A DNA stretch of 64,000 bases, taken from assembly GCF_905397435.1 (NCBI RefSeq), contig NZ_CAJPVI010000015.1, forward strand, positions 62,001-126,000, in the 5' to 3' direction. Positions 25,973 through 34,351 of the stretch are shown in pieces. A program made the position numbers and the translations under genes. The DNA comes from Cupriavidus numazuensis. Lineage in GTDB: Bacteria; Pseudomonadota; Gammaproteobacteria; Burkholderiales; Burkholderiaceae. The notes beneath the pieces are model-generated. The model searched no databases. It was not told the origin of the DNA and saw nothing but the letters and a program-made list of their open reading frames with translations. Every line of letters starts with the position of its first letter. The stretch's first letter is position 1.

Positions 25973-27034
25973 ATGCAGTTTCTCTGGCCGCAAATGCTCT
26001 GGTTGCTGCTTGCGCTCCCATTGCTGGCAGCCGCTTACCTGTACCTGCTCGCACGGCGCAAGAAGACCGCCCTCCTCTACGCCAGCCTGGCCCTGCCGCG
26101 CGCGGCAATTGGCCGCCGCCAACGGCTACGGCGTCACATTCCCCCGGCACTGTTCCTGTTCGCACTCGGCGCGGCCCTGCTGGCTTGCGCACGCCCGACG
26201 GCCACCGTCACGCTGCCGTCCGACACCATCACGCTGGTACTGGCGATGGACGTCTCACGCAGCATGGAGGCCACCGACGTTGCGCCCACACGGATCAGCG
26301 CCGCGCAGCAGGCCGCGCGCGAGCTCATTATCGGGCTGCCGGCCAGCGTGCGCCTTGGCATCGTCTCGTTCGCGGCCACCGCGACCGTGGTGCTGCGGCC
26401 CACCAGCAACCGGCAGGACATGCTGGACGCGATCGACCGGTTCCAGCTCCAGCGCGGCACGGCGACAGGCAGCGGGCTGATCCAGGCGCTGGCCGTCCTG
26501 TTCCCCGACGATGGCATAGACCTGGAAGCGATACTGTTCGCCGACGAACCGGTCTTTTCCACGCGCCGGGCCGTACCGCTAGACGAAGCCGCCGCAGCCG
26601 ACGCCGCACGCAAGCGCGAGCAGGCGATGCAGACGGCACAACCGGGCTCCTACCGGCATGGCGCGGTCATCCTGCTCAGCGACGGCCGCCGCACGGTCGG
26701 CCCGGACCCCGTGGACGCCGCCCGCATGGCGGCTCAGCGCGGCGTGCGCGTCTATACCGTGGGCTTCGGCACGCTGGGCGGCAATGCACCGGAAACGAGC
26801 CTGTCCTACTACATGCAGCTGGATGAACCCGCCTTGCGCGCCGTGGCGACGATCACTGGCGCGGAGTACTTCCAGGCGGGATCGGCAGCGGATCTGAGCC
26901 AGGTGTATCGCCAGCTCAGCGCCCGCTTTGCGCTCGAACGCCGCGAGACCGAGATCAGTGCGCTGCTCGCGGCGGCATCGGTGCTGCTGCTGGTGTCGGC
27001 TTGCGCACTGTCGATGCTGTGGTTCCGGCGGTGA
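25973..27034 (+). CDS. Second VWA domain membrane protein
   Basis: The 353-residue protein repeats the architecture of the minus-strand VWA protein: FLWPQMLWLL start, two N-terminal membrane segments, MIDAS as DVSRSM, and a C-terminal membrane helix before the final RR. The two share motifs such as ISAAQQAARELI / IRAAQQAAKVLL and GVRVYTVGFGT / GVRVYTVGVGT, so they look like paralogues. It is transcribed away from the MoxR operon across a 75-bp divergent gap with the protease gene. Its stop is followed by a strong hairpin. Confidence 0.9.
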   Translation: MQFLWPQMLWLLLALPLLAAAYLYLLARRKKTALLYASLALPRAAIGRRQRLRRHIPPALFLFALGAALLACARPTATVTLPSDTITLVLAMDVSRSMEATDVAPTRISAAQQAARELIIGLPASVRLGIVSFAATATVVLRPTSNRQDMLDAIDRFQLQRGTATGSGLIQALAVLFPDDGIDLEAILFADEPVFSTRRAVPLDEAAAADAARKREQAMQTAQPGSYRHGAVILLSDGRRTVGPDPVDAARMAAQRGVRVYTVGFGTLGGNAPETSLSYYMQLDEPALRAVATITGAEYFQAGSAADLSQVYRQLSARFALERRETEISALLAAASVLLLVSACALSMLWFRR

Positions 27035-27048
27035 TTGATGCATTGCGT

Positions 27049-27078
27049 CATCCGGTGGCGCGGCGTCGCCACCGGATG
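27049..27078. terminator. Hairpin between convergent VWA and 2-oxoglutarate dehydrogenase genes
   Basis: A perfect 12-bp stem (CATCCGGTGGCG and its complement) with a 6-nt loop sits 15 nt after the VWA stop and 15 nt before the end of the gene on the other strand. It is well placed as a two-way terminator. Neither side has a T-run, so intrinsic termination is only probable. Confidence 0.6.
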
Positions 27079-27092
27079 GGCCCGTGATCCTG

Positions 27093-29927
27093 CTAGGCAT
27101 CGATGGCTTCGTGCAGCGTCCTTTCCTGGCGAGCCGCGTGCATCGACGCATAACCCGGCGCCGTCGACGCTGCCGCCTCGGGCCCGACATAACGAAGCAC
27201 CAGCGGATCTTCAACGATGCCCTGCAGTCGCTCCACCACAAAGCTCCAGGCGCCCTGGTTTCTCGCTTCTTCCTGGCACCAGATCACCTCTTTCAGATAC
27301 GGATAGCGCTCTAGCTCCCGGGCAATCTGCTGCTCGGGGAACGGATACAGTTGCTCCACGCGAAGCAGCGCAATGTTGTCCTTCCCGGATTTCCGCCGAC
27401 GGGCCAGCAGGTCGAAATAGATCTTTCCTGAACACAGGATAAGGCGGGTAACCCGGTCTTCCTCTTGCTCCGTGCGGACCTCGGCCAGGACCTCCCTGAA
27501 CTCGCCGCTGGCGAGTTCGTCGAGAGCACTAACGGCCTCCTGGTGTCGCAGCAGCGACTTCGGTGTCATAACGACAAGCGGGATACGGTCATGCCGCGTA
27601 GCCTGCAAACGCAGCAGATGGAACATCTGCGCCGGCGTCGTCGGCTGGCACACGCGCATGTTCTCCTGCGCGCAGAGTTGCAGGTAGCGTTCAAGCCGTG
27701 CCGAAGCATGTTCCGGGCCTTGCCCCTCCTGGCCATGCGGCAACAGCAGCGTCACGCCGCTATGCTGGCCCCACTTGGCTGCACCGGCGGAAAGGAAGTT
27801 GTCGATGACGACCTGCGCACCGTTTGCAAAGTCGCCAAACTGGGCTTCCCACAGCACCAGCGAGTCCTTCCGGACCAGCGAATAGCCGTATTCGAACGCC
27901 AGTACCGCAGCTTCGGAAAGAATGGAATTGGTGACCGCGAACTTCGCCTGGTCGTCAGATACATGGTCCAGCGGAATATAGGTACCTTGACCCCGCATCT
28001 CGCGCTTCTGGTCGTGGAGCACGGCATGGCGATGACCGAAGGTACCGCGTTCGCTGTCCTGCCCGCTCAACCGCACGCCGGTCCCGGCAGAAAGCAGCGA
28101 CGCAAAGGCCAGGTGCTCGGCCATGCCCCAATCCAGGGGCCGCACGCCCTCTGCCATTTCCCGGCGCGCGCTGATCACGCGGGCAACCAGCGGGTGCAGC
28201 GTATGCCCGGCCGGTATATCGGTGATCCTGAGGGCAAGGCCCTTTAGCATGTCGCGCGTAGGCGTGGCGTATCCGGGCTGTGTCTTGCTCCTGCCCGAGT
28301 CCTGCGGCCACGAGGCTTCAACCTGCGTCTCCGCGGACGGCTTGTCGTCTTTGCCGCCCTGGGCGGCGTCCAGACGCGCACGATACTGCTGCGCGTACCG
28401 TTCCACATCCTCCGCGTTCACGACGCCCTCGTCGACAAGCTTTTCCGCATAGATGGCGCGCACGCCCGGATGCTCCGCGATCGAGCGGTACATGAGTGGC
28501 TGCGTGATGGCCGGGGTATCCTGCTCCTGATGGCCGTGCCGCCGGAAGCAGATCAGTTCGATGACCACGCTCTTGCCGAACGCCATGCGATAGTCGACCG
28601 CCAGACGCGTGGCGGCGACCACGGCCTCGGGATCATCGCCATTGACATGCAAGACCGGCGCTTCGATCATTTTGGCAATGTCGGTGCTATAGAACGAAGA
28701 GCGGGCATCGCGCGGATCGGAGGTGGTAAAGCCAACCTGGTTGTTCACCACCACATGCACCGTGCCTCCGGTGCCATGGCCGCGCGTACCGGAGAGGTTC
28801 ATCGTCTCCATGACGATACCTTGCCCCGAGATCGATGCATCTCCATGGATCTCCACCGGCAACACCGCGCCCATGCCAAGCCCCAGCACTTCCGCGCGCG
28901 CCCTGGCAATGCCCTGGACCACCGGGTTCACGATCTCCAGATGCGACGGGTTGAAGGCCAGCGTCACTTCGGCCGGTCCTGATGCCGTCTGCAGCGTGCC
29001 GGTGAAGCCCTTGTGATATTTGACATCGCCGGCCGGCAGCCGGTCAGCGGTCTTTCCCTCGAACTCGTCGAACAGCGCGGCCGGAGGCTTGCCGACAACA
29101 TTGACCAGCACATTGATCCGCCCGCGATGCGCCATGCCGAGGATCGCACTGCGGATGCCCTGCGTGGCCCCATAGGCAACCAGTTCATCCAGCAATACGA
29201 TCAGGGATTCGCCGCCCTCGAGCGAAAAGCGTTTCTGCCCGACGTAGCGCGCGTGGAGATACTTCTCGAGTCCCTCCGCTGCCGTCAGGCGCTCAAGGAT
29301 GTGCCGCTTGTTACCGTCGTCCAGGTTGGTCCTGGCACGCGTGGATTCCAGACGCATCTGCCACCAGCTGCGCTGTTTCGGATCGGCAAGGTGCATGAAC
29401 TCGGCGCCGAGCGTGCCGCTATACGTTTCCTCCAGCGCCTGCACCAGATGACGAAGCGTCATGTCTTCGTCGGCGAAATTCGCGTCGGACAGCAAGAACC
29501 TGGCATCCAGGTCCGACCGGGACAGACCATAGTAGCCAGGGCTCAGCTCCGGCAATGGCGCCCGCACCGTCCAGCGCAGCGGGTCGAGATGCGCATTGCG
29601 CGAACCGACCATACGGTAAGCCGCGATCAAGGCCTGCACGGCGAGATGTTTGCGTACGGAGGCATGGCCGGCGTCCGCAAGATGGCCGACCGCCTGCGGA
29701 CTTTTTGCCAGCTCGGCAAAGCGGGACACGATGGGACCATGCGCAACATCGCCGGCATTCGATCCATCGACCGCAGGCATCTGTTGCAGGGCATCGAAGT
29801 AGCCGCGCCACTCGTCGGACACCGATGCCCGATCCTTCAGGTACGCCTCGTATTGGTCTTCCACATACGGGGCATTGCCTCCAAACAGGAAGGAGGTATT
29901 TCGATCTCGAATCATAAGAGTAGCCAT
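27093..29927 (-). CDS. 2-oxoglutarate dehydrogenase E1 component (thiamine-dependent), orphan copy
   Basis: The protein has all E1o features: an N-terminal lipoyl-enzyme docking segment (NTSFLFGGNAPYVEDQYEAY), GMAHRGRINVLVNVVGK, the TPP loop HGDASISGQGIVMETMNLSG, the histidines in RRHGHQEQDTPAITQP, and a C-terminal transketolase half. From the ATG at 29927 it has 944 residues, the normal length; a longer frame to 30008 is possible. It decarboxylates 2-oxoglutarate or a related 2-oxo acid and passes the acyl group to an E2. No E2 (sucB) or E3 (lpd) gene is beside it, so it is probably a second copy beside the main sucAB operon elsewhere. Confidence 0.93.
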   Translation of the reverse strand: MATLMIRDRNTSFLFGGNAPYVEDQYEAYLKDRASVSDEWRGYFDALQQMPAVDGSNAGDVAHGPIVSRFAELAKSPQAVGHLADAGHASVRKHLAVQALIAAYRMVGSRNAHLDPLRWTVRAPLPELSPGYYGLSRSDLDARFLLSDANFADEDMTLRHLVQALEETYSGTLGAEFMHLADPKQRSWWQMRLESTRARTNLDDGNKRHILERLTAAEGLEKYLHARYVGQKRFSLEGGESLIVLLDELVAYGATQGIRSAILGMAHRGRINVLVNVVGKPPAALFDEFEGKTADRLPAGDVKYHKGFTGTLQTASGPAEVTLAFNPSHLEIVNPVVQGIARARAEVLGLGMGAVLPVEIHGDASISGQGIVMETMNLSGTRGHGTGGTVHVVVNNQVGFTTSDPRDARSSFYSTDIAKMIEAPVLHVNGDDPEAVVAATRLAVDYRMAFGKSVVIELICFRRHGHQEQDTPAITQPLMYRSIAEHPGVRAIYAEKLVDEGVVNAEDVERYAQQYRARLDAAQGGKDDKPSAETQVEASWPQDSGRSKTQPGYATPTRDMLKGLALRITDIPAGHTLHPLVARVISARREMAEGVRPLDWGMAEHLAFASLLSAGTGVRLSGQDSERGTFGHRHAVLHDQKREMRGQGTYIPLDHVSDDQAKFAVTNSILSEAAVLAFEYGYSLVRKDSLVLWEAQFGDFANGAQVVIDNFLSAGAAKWGQHSGVTLLLPHGQEGQGPEHASARLERYLQLCAQENMRVCQPTTPAQMFHLLRLQATRHDRIPLVVMTPKSLLRHQEAVSALDELASGEFREVLAEVRTEQEEDRVTRLILCSGKIYFDLLARRRKSGKDNIALLRVEQLYPFPEQQIARELERYPYLKEVIWCQEEARNQGAWSFVVERLQGIVEDPLVLRYVGPEAAASTAPGYASMHAARQERTLHEAIDA

Positions 29928-30364
29928 GTCCTGAATCGGGCGCCTGCCCGCATTTGCCAGAAGATCGCGCGAGGTAGCCACCACGTCCCCGGCCCATCCA
30001 CCGCGCACATGCCTATCCTTCGCTCGTAGATTCAGTCTATGTACAGCGGGCTTTCACGGACGGCCGGCCTGTTCCTGTTTGAGGACAAGTCCTGTCTGTT
30101 TTGGGCCATCGTGGCCGGAGCCCCGGCCCTTTCCGCATAGCGGCCAGGTTCCGTTCGGCAGCACATACGTTCGCGCGAACGCGGCAAGAAGCGCGGTTGG
30201 CCCGCAATCGACAAACTATGGCCAGTTTCCGACCCCTCTGCGACGCACAGGATCGCGCGTCTTCCCTATAGTCGAAACACCGCTGCATGCATCGGGTCGG
30301 TGCCACAGGCAGCAAGACCTGTCCGGTTACTGGTTGTGCCGGGCGAGCGCGAAGGACAACAGCA
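29928..30364. other. 437-nt gap between divergent 2-oxoglutarate dehydrogenase and mug genes
   Basis: No convincing gene is seen. Reading frames here are shadows with low coding character. A 14-bp perfect palindrome, CGTTCGCGCGAACG, lies at 30168-30181, near the middle, and is the only clear structural feature. Both promoters should lie in this stretch. Confidence 0.5.
30168..30181. promoter_or_regulatory. 14-bp perfect palindrome
   Basis: CGTTCGCGCGAACG reads the same on both strands. It sits in the divergent gap and resembles a dimeric repressor site in form; no regulator can be named. Confidence 0.4.
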
Positions 30365-30958
30365 ATGAAGCATCCACAGGTAGCGCCAACGCATGGGCCG
30401 TCCGGCCCGTTGCCGGACATCATGAAGCCGGGGCTTTCGGCAGTGTTCTGCGGACTGAATCCCGGGCTGCGGGCTGCGGCCAGCGGCCATCACTTCGCTG
30501 GACACGGCAACCGGTTCTGGCGCGTGATTCATCTTGCGGGCATCACCGAGCGGGAGCTCGAACCCGTAGACGACCGGCAATTGCTGTCATACGGATACGG
30601 TCTGGCAACTGCGGTCAGCCGGCCAACTGCCAGCGCGGCCGCGCTCTCCCACAAGGAATACGTCGACGCATCGCTGCGCCTGATCATCAAACTCGAACGC
30701 TTCCATCCCGCCTGCGTTGCGTTCCTCGGCAAAGCTGCTTATGCGGCCATGACGAGCCAGCGTGTTGTCTCCTGGGGCCCGCAGCGGCGGCGCATGGGCG
30801 GCGCATGGGTCTGGGTATTGCCCAATCCGAGCGGGCGAAATCGCGCGTTCAGTCTCGCCAATCTGGTCGGTGCCTATAGCGAGTTCCGTGCGACCGTGGA
30901 AAGTCAAATCCGCTGCGGGGAATCCCCACAGTGTGCTGAAGTCAATGGCCTGAGATGA
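30365..30958 (+). CDS. mug: G/U mismatch-specific DNA glycosylase (Mug)
   Basis: The 197-residue protein starts at MKHPQVAPTH, with AAGGA 9 nt upstream. It carries the Mug active-site segment FCGLNPGL (Asn32 matches the catalytic Asn), the HFAGHGNRFWRVI helix, LGKAAYAAM and the closing WVLPNPSGRNR. Mug removes uracil or alkylated cytosine opposite G and starts base-excision repair. The C-terminal 20 residues are an unrelated tail. It is 16 nt before the CoA-transferase-like gene, which has a strong ribosome site of its own, so both may share a transcript. Confidence 0.9.
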   Translation: MKHPQVAPTHGPSGPLPDIMKPGLSAVFCGLNPGLRAAASGHHFAGHGNRFWRVIHLAGITERELEPVDDRQLLSYGYGLATAVSRPTASAAALSHKEYVDASLRLIIKLERFHPACVAFLGKAAYAAMTSQRVVSWGPQRRRMGGAWVWVLPNPSGRNRAFSLANLVGAYSEFRATVESQIRCGESPQCAEVNGLR

Positions 30959-30974
30959 ACAGGAGGTAAGCAGG

Positions 30975-31553
30975 ATGGTATGGACGACTGACGAAATGGT
31001 TGAGCGCGCAACGACGCATATCAACGATGGGGATTTTGTCTACCTGGGCCCGGGCCTGCCCGCGGCGGTGGCCGGTCGAATTCCGGCCGATACTGAAGTC
31101 TGGCTGCATGTCCATGACGGCATTCCGGGATTCATGCACTATCCGACCGACGATTTCATGGATGCAGGATTCATTGCCGGCAACCAGGAACAATGCGCCG
31201 AAGCCCGATCCAGGGAGATCTACCATTCCACGGACTCCTTCGCGGAAATGACCAGCCTGTCCATGGATCTGGCGATCCTCGATGCGAGCGGCGAGCATGG
31301 AGACGGTATGGACATTGCCAGGTGGGCAATCGGGTGCGGCGCAAAGCAGGTCGTACTCCTGCTCGGAGGTGTCCGCGGCATCCAGGACATTACCGATGTC
31401 TTGACGGGCAGCCGAGGCGGCGGAGTCGCCTACAGGGTCATCTCGGACCAGGCTGTCATCGATGTCACCGATCAAGGCATGGCATTTGTCGAGCGAGCAA
31501 TGGGCGTACCGCCGGCTGAAACCGAGAAGCCGGAGTCGCTTCAGTTCGCTTGA
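30975..31553 (+). CDS. CoA-transferase subunit B-like protein without catalytic Glu
   Basis: The 192-residue protein aligns along its length with the beta subunit of 3-oxoacid CoA-transferases. The start VWTTDEMVERA, the strand GDFVYLGPGLPAAVA, EVWLHVHDG, the middle YHSTDSFAEM and the later MDLAILDASGEHGDGMDIARW match in order. In active enzymes the third segment reads SENG with the catalytic Glu; here it is VHDG, so His47 takes its place. No subunit A gene is nearby. It is therefore probably a non-catalytic relative, perhaps binding CoA or a CoA ester. It has an excellent ribosome site (AGGAGG, 8 nt), so it is expressed on purpose. The family assignment is from pattern matching by eye. Confidence 0.75.
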   Translation: MVWTTDEMVERATTHINDGDFVYLGPGLPAAVAGRIPADTEVWLHVHDGIPGFMHYPTDDFMDAGFIAGNQEQCAEARSREIYHSTDSFAEMTSLSMDLAILDASGEHGDGMDIARWAIGCGAKQVVLLLGGVRGIQDITDVLTGSRGGGVAYRVISDQAVIDVTDQGMAFVERAMGVPPAETEKPESLQFA

Positions 31554-32014
31554 CGTCAACACCGTACGTGCCACGGCTGGCCCGGATATCCGCGCCAGCC
31601 GAAGCATTGTTCTCATAGCCCTTCCGCCGCTCACCACCCGCCGTCCCTGACGCGCCGCAACAACTCACGCCTGCTTCAGCCCCCCTCCCCGAAAGCCAGG
31701 AATGGAATTGGAGAGACCCACCATACTCTCGTTTTCCGGAAGAATGACTTTCAATATCGCCCGCTAATCTTTCAGCGCGGAAGCAATTACCATCGTCCGG
31801 GCGAGGCAAGCTTCCCTGCCAGGGCAACTGTCCTGGGCGCGACATCCGCTGCATGACAGCCCTCGACCTGCGCAGGTGCGCGCAGCGGTCGCGGGTGCCC
31901 CTGTAGGCGGGCTTTCTTTTGCATAGACTTCACCGCATGCATCGACAGCAGTCCGTCAACTGTCGGCAGGCTGCCGATGAGGTTGCTATTGCCCGTACCA
32001 CTACGCAACACACG
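31554..32014. other. 461-nt intergenic region with no gene seen
   Basis: It lies between the CoA-transferase-like gene and the GlxA-type regulator. Base use changes to more AT-rich around 31720-31780, which would fit a promoter. A repeat-like palindrome begins at 32015. Short minus-strand frames here have no family resemblance and are left out. Confidence 0.4.
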
Positions 32015-32038
32015 TGGCTGCAGCAATTGCTGCAGCCA
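32015..32038. promoter_or_regulatory. 24-bp perfect palindrome just before a GlxA-type gene
   Basis: The halves TGGCTGCAGCAA and TTGCTGCAGCCA meet with no spacer, and the second half ends 11 nt before the ATG at 32050. It overlaps the place where the ribosome site should be. It could be a protein-binding operator or an RNA hairpin that hides the start. Confidence 0.6.
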
Positions 32039-32049
32039 ATGTGACGTAA

Positions 32050-33135
32050 ATGAAGATGAAAATTGCTCTTGTCGTGTTTGATGGTGTCCAGGCGCTGGAC
32101 GTGGCCGGTCCAATGGACGTTTTTGCGGAAGCCAACCACCTGTTGCCTGCTCATAAGCGCTATGAAATCAACCTGGTCGGTGTTCGTCCCACCAGTGTGA
32201 TGTGTTCAAACGGTATGCAGATCAGCGTACCGCTCGACTATCGCAACTACCACGACGATTGCGATCTTCTGCTGGTTGCAGGCGGGCCGCGCGCTCCCGG
32301 GATGGAGCCCGACCCCGAATTCTTGTCGTGGCTTCATGACAAGTCGCTGAAAGCACAAAGATTCGGTGCCGTGTGCAACGGGGTATTCCTGCTTGCTCAT
32401 GCCGGGCTCCTCGATGGGCGGGAAGTCACGACGCACTGGTCCGAGACCAAGCGGCTTCAGGACCATTTCCCTCGTGCCTTCGTGCGGCCGGACAAGATCT
32501 TTGTTCGCGACGGAAGCCTGTTTACGTGCGGCGGCGTCACCGCCGGGATCGACCTCTGCCTCGCGTTGCTGGCAGAAGACTTTGGTCACGCCCTGGCGGT
32601 AAAAGTCGCGAAGCGGCTGATCGTCTATATTCGCCGCGACGGAGGCCAGTCCCAGTACAGCCCGTACCTTGCCGTGGGCCCTGAAGAGGACTCCATCGTC
32701 AGCAAGGCGCGGCGGTACGTGGACGATCACATTGCGGATGCCTTCTCCATCGAGGAACTGGCCGATGCCGTTGGCGTGAGCCGCCGGACCTTCAGCCGCG
32801 TCTTCGCCAAACACGCCAAGGTTTCGCCTTCCGTGTTCGTGGAGCAGGTGCGCGTGGATTTTGCAAAGAAGCTGCTCGAGCAAACCGATGTGCCGCTCAA
32901 GACCATCGCGTTCAGAAGTGGATTCCATAGCTCGACACATATGCGGATGATCTTCTCGCGCCGCCTTGATATCACACCGAAGGAATATCGCCAGCGCTTC
33001 CAGGAAACCGAGAGCCGGGCGGAAGATATGGCGCACTACCACGGCCACAGCCAGCCGGCTTCGCTGCCACACCAGCCACGACGTGAGGATCACCGACGCC
33101 CGGCTTCGCATGCGCTTGCCGCTGCCGGACATTAA
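32050..33135 (+). CDS. GlxA/FtrA-type AraC transcriptional regulator with DJ-1/PfpI domain
   Basis: The 361-residue protein has an N-terminal DJ-1/PfpI domain (about 4-185; IALVVFDGVQALDVAGPMDVF; GAVCNGVFLLAHAGLL, where the Cys is the nucleophile-elbow position). Its C-terminal AraC double helix-turn-helix spans about 215-315 (AFSIEELADAVGVSRRTFSRV; LKTIAFRSGFHSSTHMRMIF). A His-rich tail (MAHYHGHSQ) follows. Related GlxA regulators control detoxification or amino-acid catabolism. It is convergent with the SLAC1-type channel gene and has its own long upstream region with a 24-bp palindrome. Confidence 0.9.
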   Translation: MKMKIALVVFDGVQALDVAGPMDVFAEANHLLPAHKRYEINLVGVRPTSVMCSNGMQISVPLDYRNYHDDCDLLLVAGGPRAPGMEPDPEFLSWLHDKSLKAQRFGAVCNGVFLLAHAGLLDGREVTTHWSETKRLQDHFPRAFVRPDKIFVRDGSLFTCGGVTAGIDLCLALLAEDFGHALAVKVAKRLIVYIRRDGGQSQYSPYLAVGPEEDSIVSKARRYVDDHIADAFSIEELADAVGVSRRTFSRVFAKHAKVSPSVFVEQVRVDFAKKLLEQTDVPLKTIAFRSGFHSSTHMRMIFSRRLDITPKEYRQRFQETESRAEDMAHYHGHSQPASLPHQPRREDHRRPASHALAAAGH

Positions 33136-33155
33136 GCCTGCGTCGACCGGCGCGG

Positions 33156-33185
33156 GCTGGCGCTGACGGCAAGCGTCAGACCAGC
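33156..33185. terminator. Hairpin between convergent GlxA-type and SLAC1-type genes
   Basis: GCTGG-2-CTGACG, 5-nt loop, CGTCAG-1-CCAGC forms a stem of 11 pairs with small bulges. It sits 20 nt after the regulator stop and 28 nt before the end of the channel gene. No T-run is present. Confidence 0.5.
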
Positions 33186-33213
33186 TCGCGCCGATAGCCA
33201 CCACGGATTCCAA

Positions 33214-34209
33214 TCACCGCCCGGACAGCAACTCACCGTTGAAGACTACGCGCAACGTCCGGACAGAAAGCATCACGATCACCCCGGACACAAAGGCAAG
33301 CAGAACCACGGACAACACCGTAATCGGCCACAGGCGCACCGTATCCGCATACCTCAACGTCGCATTGGTCAGTGCGGCGATCGGAAAACTCACTCCCCAC
33401 CAGCCAGCGGAAAAAGGAATGCTCCGACGGAATACCTTGAGCACCAGCGTAAAGAACAGGAACAGCCCGAAATAGAACAGGAGCGCTGCAAACACATCGA
33501 TGCTTTGCGTGAAGTTCGTATAGGCCAGGAATCCCACTTCGAACGGCGCGATGAGAATCATCAGCGATGGAATCATGTGGCTCGCGAGCTTTTCATGATG
33601 AATCAGCCGCGAGATGATCATGGTGAACAGCACAAGTGCAAGAACGGAGCCTATGCCCAGGGAAACGATGTTCAGTTCCCGCGCCCACGGCATGCGCATG
33701 CCTCCCCCCGCCACGGCGATGTCAAGTGTCGCCACTCCCGGAATCAACCACGCAGGCAAGGCGTGTCCTGAATCGATCTTCCCGCGAACCAGCCGGCTGA
33801 AGATTGTGAAAGCGAGGGCAATCGTTGCAACCGCTCCCACCGTCCAGACGACTTCCGCCACGGCTTCATTGGACGGACCGATCAGCGAAGAGATCAGAAG
33901 GATTGCGATCGGCACCGTGCCGAAGAAATTGCCAGCGATCGGGTGGCAAAATTCCTTCGCTACCGCATCGGGATGCTTTGCGATCTTTGCAGCGTACGAG
34001 ACCGTCAATACCAGGAATGCGATCACCGCCACCACGCTGATCACATCGGAAATGATCGGACTGACGCCGAACTGGCTTGCCGTCTGTCTCCACGCAAGGG
34101 CAAGCCCGGAAATTCCCATGACCGAAGCAAACAGGTTCACAGGAAGGTTCTTCACCGATATTTCATTTTTCTCAATCGTCTGTTCAGAGGGGGATGGGAA
34201 GGTATGCAT
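33214..34209 (-). CDS. SLAC1/TehA-type channel protein
   Basis: The 331-residue protein has about ten hydrophobic segments, with the family's first segment LPVNLFASVMGISGLALAW and later HPIAGNFFGTVPIAILL. Its second half contains FYFGLFLFFTLVLKVF, PFSAGWWGVSFPIAALTNAT and a closing helix. That fits the tellurite-resistance/dicarboxylate/SLAC1 family of anion channels, which pass small anions or dicarboxylates. The start ATG gives 26 residues before the first segment. The gene is on the minus strand, downstream of no other gene, with the efflux operon 142 nt beyond its start. Confidence 0.88.
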   Translation of the reverse strand: MHTFPSPSEQTIEKNEISVKNLPVNLFASVMGISGLALAWRQTASQFGVSPIISDVISVVAVIAFLVLTVSYAAKIAKHPDAVAKEFCHPIAGNFFGTVPIAILLISSLIGPSNEAVAEVVWTVGAVATIALAFTIFSRLVRGKIDSGHALPAWLIPGVATLDIAVAGGGMRMPWARELNIVSLGIGSVLALVLFTMIISRLIHHEKLASHMIPSLMILIAPFEVGFLAYTNFTQSIDVFAALLFYFGLFLFFTLVLKVFRRSIPFSAGWWGVSFPIAALTNATLRYADTVRLWPITVLSVVLLAFVSGVIVMLSVRTLRVVFNGELLSGR

Positions 34210-34351
34210 CGTTTTTCCTCAGCGAATGTCCATGCCATGGACCTGTTGCCCTGCACTGCCCGGGCAAGTATAGGTTTGGACATCGCGTGCCGTTCCAACG
34301 ACTCGATGAGGATAGTGGCCAGATTCTGCATGTTTCTGGCCACTCGCGCGC

